A DNA stretch of 6,066 nt from an uncultured Lachnospiraceae bacterium (GTDB lineage: Bacteria > Bacillota > Clostridia > Lachnospirales > Lachnospiraceae), in NCBI GenBank assembly GCA_910586275.1, contig CAJUIM010000157.1, forward strand, positions 1 through 6,066. The letters are read 5' to 3'. Positions 1 through 5,470 of this stretch are shown here, piece by piece. Each line of letters opens with the position of its first letter. Position 1 is the first letter of the stretch. The notes under the pieces were generated by a model. That model had not been told where the DNA came from. It ran no database searches and worked only from the letters and a program-made list of their open reading frames with translations. The translations under genes and the position numbers were made by a program.

Positions 1-82
1 TTAAGCCGCAGCCCCCATCAGGAACGATGTTTTTCACTCGGACCTTCGAAAAACATCGTTCCTGATGGGGGCTGCGGCTTAA
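1..82. repeat. Perfect 34-bp inverted repeat (long hairpin)
   Basis: Bases 1-34 are the exact reverse complement of 49-82, with a 14-nt loop at 35-48. The arm starts TTAAGCCGCAGCCCCC and ends in five T next to the loop, so the hairpin is GC-rich at its base and AT-rich at its apex. There is no T-tract after the right arm, so it is not a classical intrinsic terminator for + strand transcription. The repeat begins exactly at the first base of the window, so it may extend further left. It could be a dispersed hairpin element, a terminator of an upstream gene, or a fold-back artefact at a contig end; the sequence alone cannot decide. Confidence 0.9.
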
Positions 83-90
83 GTTAATGA

Positions 91-126
91 CATTGTTTGG
101 CTCTGTTTTCGGTTTTGTGCAGGCAT
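91..126 (+). repeat. Possible degenerate copy of the hairpin repeat found at 1297-1398
   Basis: Bases 106-120 (TTTTCGGTTTTGTGC) are identical to 1309-1323 in the left arm of the complete element, and the match continues to 19 of 21 positions through base 126. Bases 92-100 (ATTGTTTGG) also match the right arm of that element read on the other strand. The CACGGAAATC terminus is absent, so if this is a copy it is a decayed or rearranged one. Confidence 0.4.
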
Positions 127-218
127 AACTGCCCGGGTTACAGGGAAGTATGGTTTTGGTCATAATTCGATGTGTTTGCCATTATATTAGTAAAAAATGG
201 GAAAACGTGTGGGGGTTT

Positions 219-1268
219 ATGGCAATATCATTGTCAGAATTTATTTCCCAGTTGGCGGTTAATCCGGTATTGAGGATAACGGTCCTGCTTATTCTGGGGG
301 TTATAATGATTAATGGATGGACGGATGCACCCAATGCCATTGCTTCGGTGGTAGCTACCGGGGGCATGCGGTTAGGGGAGGCTGTGCGGATGGCGGCAGT
401 CTGTAATTTTCTGGGGTTGGTGGTTATGGCTGCGGTGAATGCGGAAGTGGCGTCCACCGTATATCATATTGCGGATTTCGGGGAGAATGGGACGGAAGCC
501 TTGGCGGCTTTATGCGCAGCCATGACTTCCATTATTCTCTGGTCTGCAGCGGCATGGTGCTTCGGCCTGCCTACCAGCGAGAGCCATGCGCTGTTGGCGG
601 GGCTGACCGGGGCTGCGGTGGCCTTGCATCATGGTCTTGCAGGAATTCGTATGCAGGAATGGGGGAAGGTGCTTTGCGGACTTGCGGTTTCCGTAATTCT
701 CGGTTTTTTGTTTGGATGGCTGGGTGGAAAAGCGGTACGGGAGCCGGGAAAGAAAGTGAATCGAGGATTGGTAAAAGCACAGATTGCGGGAGCGGCGGCC
801 ATGGCCTTTATGCATGGGGCGCAAGACGGACAGAAGTTTATGGGTGTTTTTCTGCTGGGGCTGTTTCTGGCAGGGGGAAAGGGAACCGGGGTGGTGTCCG
901 GCTTTGCAGTCCCTTTTTGGATGATGTGCCTTTGCAGTGCAGTGATGGCGGCAGGCACATTGGTAGGAGGGGAACGTATTATACGGACGGTAGGAACGGA
1001 TATGGTAGAACTGAAAGGCGTTCAGGGAGCCGCGGCGGACGGTGCGGGGGCATTTTGCCTGCTTCTGTGCAGTCTGGCAGGAGTTCCGGTATCCACCACC
1101 CACGTCAAGACGACGGCTATTATGGGAGTAGGCATGGCAGAAAGAAGGGATGCGGTAAATAGGGGAATTGTAGGGCAAATGTTTTTGGCTTGGATTATTA
1201 CGTTTCCCTGCTGCGGGGTAATCGGATATCTGACTGCCGGAGCATTTTTACATATTATTCAGCCTTGA
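219..1268 (+). CDS. pit: Inorganic phosphate transporter, PiT family
   Basis: This is a 349-residue multi-pass membrane protein of the PiT/PHO-4 family, which couples phosphate import to a cation gradient. The two inverted halves are visible. Half one has NGWTDAPNAIA at residues 32-42 and GLPTSESHALLAG at 116-128. Half two has FMHGAQDGQKFMG at 197-209 and GVPVSTTH at 288-295. Both signature segments keep the acidic residue (D36, D203), but the Asn that usually precedes it is Thr or Gln. The frame is open from an ATG at 150, but that would add 23 atypical residues (MVLVIIRCVCHYISKK...). I prefer the ATG at 219, which gives an N-terminus (MAISLSEFIS) of the length usual in this family. Neither start has a well-spaced Shine-Dalgarno: GGGGG at 211-215 is close to 219, and AGGGAAG at 142-148 is too close to 150. 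No DUF47/PhoU-like partner, often found beside Firmicute pit genes, lies in the window. The gene appears monocistronic and is followed 28 bp later by a hairpin element. Cation specificity cannot be read from the sequence. Confidence 0.93.
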   Translation: MAISLSEFISQLAVNPVLRITVLLILGVIMINGWTDAPNAIASVVATGGMRLGEAVRMAAVCNFLGLVVMAAVNAEVASTVYHIADFGENGTEALAALCAAMTSIILWSAAAWCFGLPTSESHALLAGLTGAAVALHHGLAGIRMQEWGKVLCGLAVSVILGFLFGWLGGKAVREPGKKVNRGLVKAQIAGAAAMAFMHGAQDGQKFMGVFLLGLFLAGGKGTGVVSGFAVPFWMMCLCSAVMAAGTLVGGERIIRTVGTDMVELKGVQGAAADGAGAFCLLLCSLAGVPVSTTHVKTTAIMGVGMAERRDAVNRGIVGQMFLAWIITFPCCGVIGYLTAGAFLHIIQP

Positions 1269-1296
1269 TGCGGCCTGCCTGCCGACCGCTTTTATT

Positions 1297-1398
1297 CACG
1301 GAAATCAATTTTCGGTTTTGTGCCTGCATTGGTATTTGGGCGGAACGTATTGCAGCGGCCGGCAGAGCAGGCACAAATCCAAACAATTGATTTCCGTG
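1297..1398. repeat. 102-bp imperfect hairpin repeat, complete copy; probable terminator of the phosphate transporter gene
   Basis: The left arm 1297-1327 (CACGGAAATCAATTTTCGG...) pairs with the right arm 1367-1398 (...AATTGATTTCCGTG). There is one bulged base and about three mismatches over 31-32 bp. The central 39 nt (1328-1366) are GC-rich. Five T follow immediately at 1400-1404, and the element starts 28 bp after the transporter stop codon, so as RNA it could act as an intrinsic terminator. A second copy begins at 6016. The element encodes no protein and has no clear target-site duplication: the flanks are TTTATT on the left and GTTTTT on the right. It may be a small non-autonomous mobile or REP-like element that supplies a terminator. 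Confidence 0.85.
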
Positions 1399-1416
1399 GT
1401 TTTTGCTTATTACCCA

Positions 1417-1445
1417 TTCACAAAAGAGGGCAAACGGTATAAAAT
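1417..1445 (+). promoter_or_regulatory. Sigma-A-type promoter of the mtnA unit
   Basis: TTCACA at 1417-1422 and TAAAAT at 1440-1445 each differ from consensus by one base and are separated by 17 nt. An overlapping -10 reading is TATAAA at 1438-1443. Transcription would begin near 1452, leaving a leader of about 90 nt before the mtnA start codon. Confidence 0.65.
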
Positions 1446-1465
1446 TAGGTAAGCTGTAGGAGATA

Positions 1466-1495
1466 CGGACAGCGTCCGCAGGGATGGCGGCTGTC
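1466..1495 (+). promoter_or_regulatory. Mutually exclusive hairpins in the mtnA leader
   Basis: CGGAC (1466-1470) can pair with GTCCG (1474-1478) over a 3-nt loop. Alternatively GACAG (1468-1472) pairs with CTGTC (1491-1495), stacked with CCGC (1476-1479) on GCGG (1487-1490). ACAGC at 1469-1473 can also pair with GCTGT at 1453-1457. These overlap, so only one set can form at a time. There is no poly-U after either hairpin. The conserved core of a SAM-I riboswitch, which often precedes methionine-related genes in Firmicutes, is not visible. A regulatory role is conjecture. Confidence 0.35.
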
Positions 1496-1506
1496 TCATT
1501 GTCTGC
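1491..1506 (+). promoter_or_regulatory. Shared leader motif, copy 1 (mtnA)
   Basis: CTGTCTCATTGTCTGC lies 35 nt before the mtnA start codon and about 40 nt after the predicted transcription start. The 20 nt at 1495-1514 match the C_GCAxxG gene leader (5342 down to 5323) at 19 of 20 positions. The stretch 1491-1525 also aligns with the leader of the small membrane protein gene, including a shared CAGGAAAGG at 1517-1525. A degenerate direct repeat of part of the motif, GTCCGCAGGGAT at 1474-1485, lies 27 nt upstream of GTCTGCAGGAAT at 1501-1512. The function is unknown. Confidence 0.6.
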
Positions 1507-1541
1507 AGGAATCATGCAGGAAAGGGATTAGGAAAGATTAT

Positions 1542-2636
1542 ATGGGAAAAGAAGAGAAAGAAAAAAGCATTATGGAGTATGAGACGGTGGCATTGGATGA
1601 CGAAGCCGGTGCGGTGGTGATTATTGACCAGACGCTTCTGCCGACAAAGACTGAACTGGTGAAGCTGAAAACGGCACAAGAAATATGGGATGCTATCTAT
1701 CTGCTGAAAGTGCGCGGGGCGCCGGCGATCGGTGTGGCGGCGGCATTCGGGATTTATGTTCTGGCCGGCCAGGCGGATACGGAGGACTATGAGGTTTTTT
1801 ATAAGGAGTTTTTAAGGCACAAGGACTATCTGAATACGGCCAGGCCTACCGCGGTGAATCTGTCATGGGCATTGAACCGGATGGACAGGGTGTGCCGTGA
1901 AAACAGTGGGCTTCCGGTAGGGCAGCTGAAGCAGAGGCTGAAAGAAGAGGCCATTGCCATCAAGGAAGAAGATATATGGGTCTGCCGGCAGATTGGGGAA
2001 CATGGGCTGGGGCTTGTGAAGCCGGGAGACGGGATATTGACTCATTGCAATGCCGGACAGCTGGCAGCTTGTAAATACGGAACTGCCACGGCTCCGATTT
2101 ACCTTGGGCAGGAGAGAGGATACGGTTTCCGGGTATTTGCCGATGAGACAAGACCGCTTCTGCAGGGGGCAAGGCTTACGGCTTATGAACTGTTTTCCTC
2201 GGGCGTGGACGTGACGCTGATCTGCGACAATATGTCCGCGGCAGTGATGAAGAACGGGTGGGTTCAGGCAGTGTTCGTAGGCTGTGACCGAGTGGCGGCA
2301 AACGGAGATACGGCCAATAAGATAGGGACATCGGTGGTGGCGGCGGTGGCCAGACAGTATCATGTTCCCTTTTATGTGTGCGCTCCTACGTCAACCATTG
2401 ATCTGGCATCCAAAACCGGGGACGATATATGCATCGAACAGCGGCCGGCAGAGGAAGTGACGCAGATGTGGTATAAGAATCGGATGGCTCCGGAGGGCGT
2501 GAAAGTGTATAATCCGGCTTTTGACGTAACGGATCATGAACTGATTACGGCAATCGTGACAGAGTATGGGGTGGCCAAGGCTCCTTATGAGGAGTCTCTG
2601 CAGGAGATTTTCCGCAGGCGTTCGGAGCGGCAATAG
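1542..2636 (+). CDS. mtnA: S-methyl-5-thioribose-1-phosphate isomerase
   Basis: This cytoplasmic enzyme interconverts 5-methylthioribose-1-phosphate and 5-methylthioribulose-1-phosphate in the salvage of methylthioadenosine, the by-product of polyamine and other SAM-dependent reactions. The 364-residue protein has the full eIF2B-related MtnA pattern. It shows DQTLLP at 29-34, VRGAPAIG at 57-64, THCNAG at 167-172 with the expected catalytic Cys169, FADETRPLLQGARLTA at 199-214, and GCDRVAANGDTANKIGT at 247-263 with the catalytic Asp249. The Cys and Asp spacing matches the B. subtilis enzyme (C160/D240) with a constant offset of 9. The start is supported by AGGAAAG at 1530-1536, 5 nt before the ATG; an internal Met at residue 11 has a weaker site. 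The MBL-fold gene follows after 39 nt, apparently in the same operon. No mtnK, nucleosidase, dehydratase or DHAP-shunt aldolase gene is in the window, so the rest of the pathway must be elsewhere or the substrate may differ. Related ribose-1,5-bisphosphate isomerases are an alternative, but the motifs favour MtnA. Confidence 0.95.
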   Translation: MGKEEKEKSIMEYETVALDDEAGAVVIIDQTLLPTKTELVKLKTAQEIWDAIYLLKVRGAPAIGVAAAFGIYVLAGQADTEDYEVFYKEFLRHKDYLNTARPTAVNLSWALNRMDRVCRENSGLPVGQLKQRLKEEAIAIKEEDIWVCRQIGEHGLGLVKPGDGILTHCNAGQLAACKYGTATAPIYLGQERGYGFRVFADETRPLLQGARLTAYELFSSGVDVTLICDNMSAAVMKNGWVQAVFVGCDRVAANGDTANKIGTSVVAAVARQYHVPFYVCAPTSTIDLASKTGDDICIEQRPAEEVTQMWYKNRMAPEGVKVYNPAFDVTDHELITAIVTEYGVAKAPYEESLQEIFRRRSERQ

Positions 2637-2675
2637 CGGGCGCGGAAGCGGATTTGGATAAGGAGCGGTACGGTT

Positions 2676-3482
2676 ATGGACATGGAATTGGTTTTATTGG
2701 GAACAGGGCATGCCATGGTGACAAGATGCTACCATACTTGTTTTGCCTTAGGCGGCGGGGAACGGTATTTTTTGGTGGATGCAGGAGGCGGCAACGGCAT
2801 ACTGGTGCAGATGGAAAGGGCAGGGATATCTTTCGGGAAGGTAAAAGAAATGTTTGTGACCCATGCCCATACGGATCATATCCTTGGGGCGGTCTGGGTG
2901 GTCAGGAAGGTGGCAATGCTGATGAGGCAGGAAGCTTATCAAGGGGAATTTACGGTTTTCTGCCATGAAAAGACAGGACGGCTTCTTCGGATGATGTGCG
3001 AAGAAATGCTGCCGGGGAAATTCCGGGCTTTTTTGGATAAAAGAATCCATATTACAGTGGTGAAAGACGGAGAACGGAGAGAATTGGGCGGCATGAAGGT
3101 AACTTTTTTTGATATTTGTTCCGGGAAAGAGAGGCAGTTTGGCTTTGCTGCCGTGCTGCCGGACGGACAGAAGCTTGTCTGCCTGGGGGACGAGCCATAT
3201 CACGAGGCTTGCCGGGAGCATGTATACGGCTGCGACTGGATGCTGTGCGAGGCATTCTGCACGGATGCGGATAAGGAAATCTATCAGCCTTATGAAAAAC
3301 ATCACAGCACCGCATTGGATGCCGGGAAAACGGCGGAGGAGCTTAAGGTGAAAAATCTGGTCTTATACCATACGGAGGATGATCACTTGGAAAGCAGGAA
3401 GGAAAGATATACAAAGGAAGTAAGGCTTCATTACCGGGGAACGGTATATGTGCCGGATGATCTGGAACGGATTTGCCTATAG
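2676..3482 (+). CDS. MBL-fold metallo-hydrolase, RNase Z-like
   Basis: This is a 268-residue soluble protein of the metallo-beta-lactamase fold. It begins with the LLGTGHA strand typical of RNase Z-like members and has LVDAGGG at 33-39. The metal motif THAHTDHILG gives H63, H65, D67 and H68, the same numbering as in B. subtilis RNase Z. LGDE at 170-173 supplies the bridging Asp172. HHSTALDAGK at 209-218 and LYHTEDD at 230-236 supply C-terminal His candidates. The His expected before the FGF strand (FGF at 155-157) is absent: the segment FFDICSGKERQFGF has Cys148 there, with no His between residues 125 and 176. No long exosite insertion is obvious. Start: AAGGAG at 2660-2665 lies 10 nt before the ATG at 2676, with a second ATG two codons later. 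The gene lies 39 nt after mtnA on the same strand and is probably co-transcribed. It may act as a phosphodiesterase or another ester hydrolase; the substrate is unknown, and true tRNA 3' processing is unlikely to be its role next to mtnA. Confidence 0.88.
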   Translation: MDMELVLLGTGHAMVTRCYHTCFALGGGERYFLVDAGGGNGILVQMERAGISFGKVKEMFVTHAHTDHILGAVWVVRKVAMLMRQEAYQGEFTVFCHEKTGRLLRMMCEEMLPGKFRAFLDKRIHITVVKDGERRELGGMKVTFFDICSGKERQFGFAAVLPDGQKLVCLGDEPYHEACREHVYGCDWMLCEAFCTDADKEIYQPYEKHHSTALDAGKTAEELKVKNLVLYHTEDDHLESRKERYTKEVRLHYRGTVYVPDDLERICL

Positions 3483-3510
3483 GTGCGGGCGGCATAGTGG
3501 GAGATGGGGC

Positions 3511-4899
3511 TTAGTAGCCCGATTCCTTCAGTTCTTTTACGATTTCCACATAAGTCTCAATGACATCGAAGCCTTTGTAATCTTCCCTTTTTAAGTCAAT
3601 CATATCGCCGTGGGAGATGCCACGGCGGCAGCCGTTCCGGAAGGTTCCTTTGAACGTGCCCCATTTTGCGCTTTCCTCCGTCACAAGTCCGTCATTGGAA
3701 GGATTTGCGACAAAATCCATAATGAGATTGGGAATGCTCAGTAAACTGTCGCTCCACATTCTTTTCATGACGGAGGCATAGCTTTGATAGTAAACTTCCG
3801 GACTGTCCGGCGTAGTTTCGTTAAAACGGGCGCAGTAATCGGGGGCGAGCTGCTTGCTGGCATGGTAGCAGTCCGGCCGGCTGTCGCCGATTTTGGAAAA
3901 AGTGCGGTTCAGGCAGGAAGAAATGCAACGGTATATCCCGTCCGGAAGCCGGTTCAGCACGCAGATCAGCTCGGAACCCCGGTGGGGAGTGGAAACGGTG
4001 GTCAGGGAGGCTATCCGGGATGCCATATGCAGGTGGGTGATCAGATAGCGGGAGTCCAGTCCGCCTTTGGAATGGGCGATGATATTGACCTTGCCGCATT
4101 GGTTTTCTTCCAGAACCTGGAGGATTTTCTGCCGGATGCATTCCGCATTGTCTTCGATGGTGCCCCAAGCCTGCTGATGGCCGTAGTAGACGACCGCGCC
4201 GTTTTTTACCAATTCTTTTGGGATGCGGCCCCAATAATTAAAATAGCGGAGGTCGCGGAAACCGATGCCGTGTACCATAATCAGGGGATATTTCGTGGCG
4301 CACACATTACTTTCGGCCCTTGCGGCGCGGGCGGTAAAACGGCATCTTTCATTGTCGCATTCTTCTTTTGCTTTTTCGCATAAATATTTCATGAGGAATA
4401 GGTTGACCACGGGAATCCATAAATGGCATACAATAAGCAGCCGTTTTACAATGCCCAGACGGTAACAGGTGAAAAGGATGCGGAACTGGCCGTTCAGCAG
4501 AAGAAAAAAGAGGAAGAGAATGCCGGAAATCAAGTTGGCGGCAAACAGCTTGGGGCTTGTCTTATAAAGTGCGGTAAGGAGGGGCATATGGCCGGTCAGC
4601 ATGAGCAGATAGAGAATGCCCTGTAAAAAGAATCCCCAAACGCTGAAAGATACCAAATATTGTCCCCCATCCAATATGGTTATGCGGGTTTGTACGCCCC
4701 CGGAAGGCAGCACGGGGAAAAGATGGAGGCGGATAAGGAAATAAGCATAAACGGCCGCAAATCCTATGGCAGTGAGTATGGAAGGGACGGAAGGGGAAAA
4801 ATTCCGGCGGCCCATACAGAGCCACCAGAGAAGGACAGACTGGGGCAGGAGGAGCATCAGGACAAAACGCATGACCCTGCCGGTAATCGGGAATTTCAT
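3511..4899 (-). CDS. Membrane-anchored alpha/beta hydrolase, triacylglycerol lipase/esterase-like
   Basis: This 462-residue protein has two parts. Residues 1-175 contain about five hydrophobic segments (near 8-28, 40-57, 82-103, 118-136 and 150-172), which should anchor it in the cytoplasmic membrane. Residues 200-462 form a lipase-type alpha/beta hydrolase. LIMVHGIGFRD at 206-216 provides the HG oxyanion motif. AHSKGGLDSRY at 275-285 is the nucleophile elbow with Ser277. NDGLV at 402-406 supplies Asp403, and GISHGDMIDL at 427-436 supplies His430, so the Ser-Asp-His triad is complete. The segment between about 310 and 395 could hold a lid. It probably cleaves lipid or other esters at the membrane, but the substrate and the side of the membrane are not readable. 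The start ATG overlaps the stop of the upstream cysteine-rich gene by 4 nt (ATGA). AGGAGG at 4910-4915, inside that gene, lies 10 nt before the ATG, indicating translational coupling. The gene ends 28 bp from the converging MBL gene with no convincing terminator. Confidence 0.88.
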   Translation of the reverse strand: MKFPITGRVMRFVLMLLLPQSVLLWWLCMGRRNFSPSVPSILTAIGFAAVYAYFLIRLHLFPVLPSGGVQTRITILDGGQYLVSFSVWGFFLQGILYLLMLTGHMPLLTALYKTSPKLFAANLISGILFLFFLLLNGQFRILFTCYRLGIVKRLLIVCHLWIPVVNLFLMKYLCEKAKEECDNERCRFTARAARAESNVCATKYPLIMVHGIGFRDLRYFNYWGRIPKELVKNGAVVYYGHQQAWGTIEDNAECIRQKILQVLEENQCGKVNIIAHSKGGLDSRYLITHLHMASRIASLTTVSTPHRGSELICVLNRLPDGIYRCISSCLNRTFSKIGDSRPDCYHASKQLAPDYCARFNETTPDSPEVYYQSYASVMKRMWSDSLLSIPNLIMDFVANPSNDGLVTEESAKWGTFKGTFRNGCRRGISHGDMIDLKREDYKGFDVIETYVEIVKELKESGY

Positions 4900-5300
4900 A
4901 GCTCCAGTACCTCCTGCACGATTTCCACACTGTCCATAATACAGTCCGGGCAGCTATGGAGTATTTTTCCTGTCTCAATCCCTTTTAACTCCTTGCAGGA
5001 AGTGGCGCCGGCTTTTTCCTGAAAGAGACTGACCATCTGCCGGGTCAGCTTATAGGTGGCCGCTTTTGTGGCGGGATTGTCGGTATTTCCGTCACTGTTT
5101 TGGAAACCGGCGAGCATTATGGCACCGGAGAGGGCACCGCAGGTACATTCCAGACAGCCCATGCCGGAGCCGAAACCTTCACAGGCCTTGAAAAGAATCG
5201 TTTCGTCCACGCCGATTTCCTCGCTGAAGGAGCAGGCCACGGCTTGGGCGCAGTTATATTTGCTGTTCCGTTTTGTGATGGCAAGTTCTTTTTTTGTCAT
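4896..5300 (-). CDS. C_GCAxxG_C_C family cysteine-rich protein
   Basis: This 134-residue soluble protein carries the signature of the putative redox-active C_GCAxxG_C_C family. It has YNCAQAVACSF at 15-25 (C17, C23), ACEGFGSGMG at 39-48 (C40), CLECTCGALSGAIMLAG at 49-65 (C49, C52, C54), and C-terminal SCKELKG (C102) and CPDCIMDSVEIV at 117-128 (C117, C120). The nine cysteines suggest metal or cluster binding or thiol redox chemistry, but the biochemical role of the family is not established. GAGGAA at 5307-5312 (minus strand) sits 6 nt before the ATG and fixes the start. The stop codon overlaps the lipase start in ATGA, so this is the first gene of a two-gene unit. The extra pair C49/C52 just before CGALSGA makes a CxxCxC cluster. 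The leader holds the shared CTGKCYCATTGTYYGC motif. No strong promoter is evident in the 239-bp upstream gap. Confidence 0.92.
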   Translation of the reverse strand: MTKKELAITKRNSKYNCAQAVACSFSEEIGVDETILFKACEGFGSGMGCLECTCGALSGAIMLAGFQNSDGNTDNPATKAATYKLTRQMVSLFQEKAGATSCKELKGIETGKILHSCPDCIMDSVEIVQEVLEL

Positions 5301-5309
5301 TATGTATTC

Positions 5310-5342
5310 CTCATTTCATAGTTGATTCCTGCGGACAATGAG
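5310..5342 (-). promoter_or_regulatory. Possible RNA stem covering the ribosome-binding site of the C_GCAxxG gene
   Basis: On the minus strand CTCATT (5342-5337), part of the shared leader motif, is complementary to AATGAG (5315-5310). AATGAG overlaps the GAGGAA Shine-Dalgarno at 5312-5307. The 6-bp stem encloses 21 nt. If it forms, it would partly hide the ribosome-binding site. The equivalent pairing is not possible in the other two leaders that carry the motif, so it may be fortuitous. Confidence 0.3.
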
Positions 5343-5346
5343 CCAG
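5331..5346 (-). promoter_or_regulatory. Shared leader motif, copy 2 (C_GCAxxG gene)
   Basis: Read on the minus strand the motif is CTGGCTCATTGTCCGC, 30 nt before the start codon. Bases 5342-5323 (CTCATTGTC then CGCAGGAATCA) match the mtnA leader at 19 of 20 positions. Upstream of it GCACATATG and GCAT also recur in the leader of the small membrane protein gene (GCACCATATG, GCAT). The role is unknown. Confidence 0.6.
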
Positions 5347-5470
5347 GTATGCATGCGTAAAGATCATATGTGCCTTTCGTGTCTTTGACCGCTGTGGCTG
5401 GTTACGAGTGTCTGAAGGTTCGTTTCCGTCATTTGTACAACGGTGCGTCGTTTGGCCGCTTTGCATATGT

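Noticed and set aside
150..218. Upstream start (ATG at 150) for the phosphate transporter
   Set aside because: It adds 23 residues unlike the usual N-terminus of the family, and its AGGGAAG is only 1-4 nt from the ATG. It is kept as an alternative because the site at 219 is also weak.
510..1178. A 222-codon open frame on the minus strand opposite the phosphate transporter gene
   Set aside because: The translation is low-complexity, rich in His, Arg and Pro, has no family resemblance, and mirrors the well-supported transporter frame.
1446..1541. SAM-I or other known riboswitch before mtnA
   Set aside because: The conserved riboswitch core sequence and its four-helix layout are not visible in this short leader.
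2654..2968. A 104-codon plus-strand frame overlapping the start of the MBL-fold gene
   Set aside because: It is an out-of-frame shadow. The MBL frame carries the metal motif and has AAGGAG placed for its own start.
3507..3520. GGGCT-TAGT-AGCCC hairpin between the convergent MBL and lipase genes as a bidirectional terminator
   Set aside because: The stem is only 5 bp, it overlaps the lipase stop codon, and no T-run follows it on either strand.
4136..4160. Further CATTGTC matches inside the lipase gene as extra copies of the leader motif
   Set aside because: They match only seven to nine bases, lie in coding sequence, and have no relation to a start codon, so chance explains them.
3784..4383. 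A 199-codon open frame on the plus strand inside the lipase gene
   Set aside because: It is antisense to a gene with a complete catalytic triad, has no good ribosome-binding site, and has no recognisable domain.
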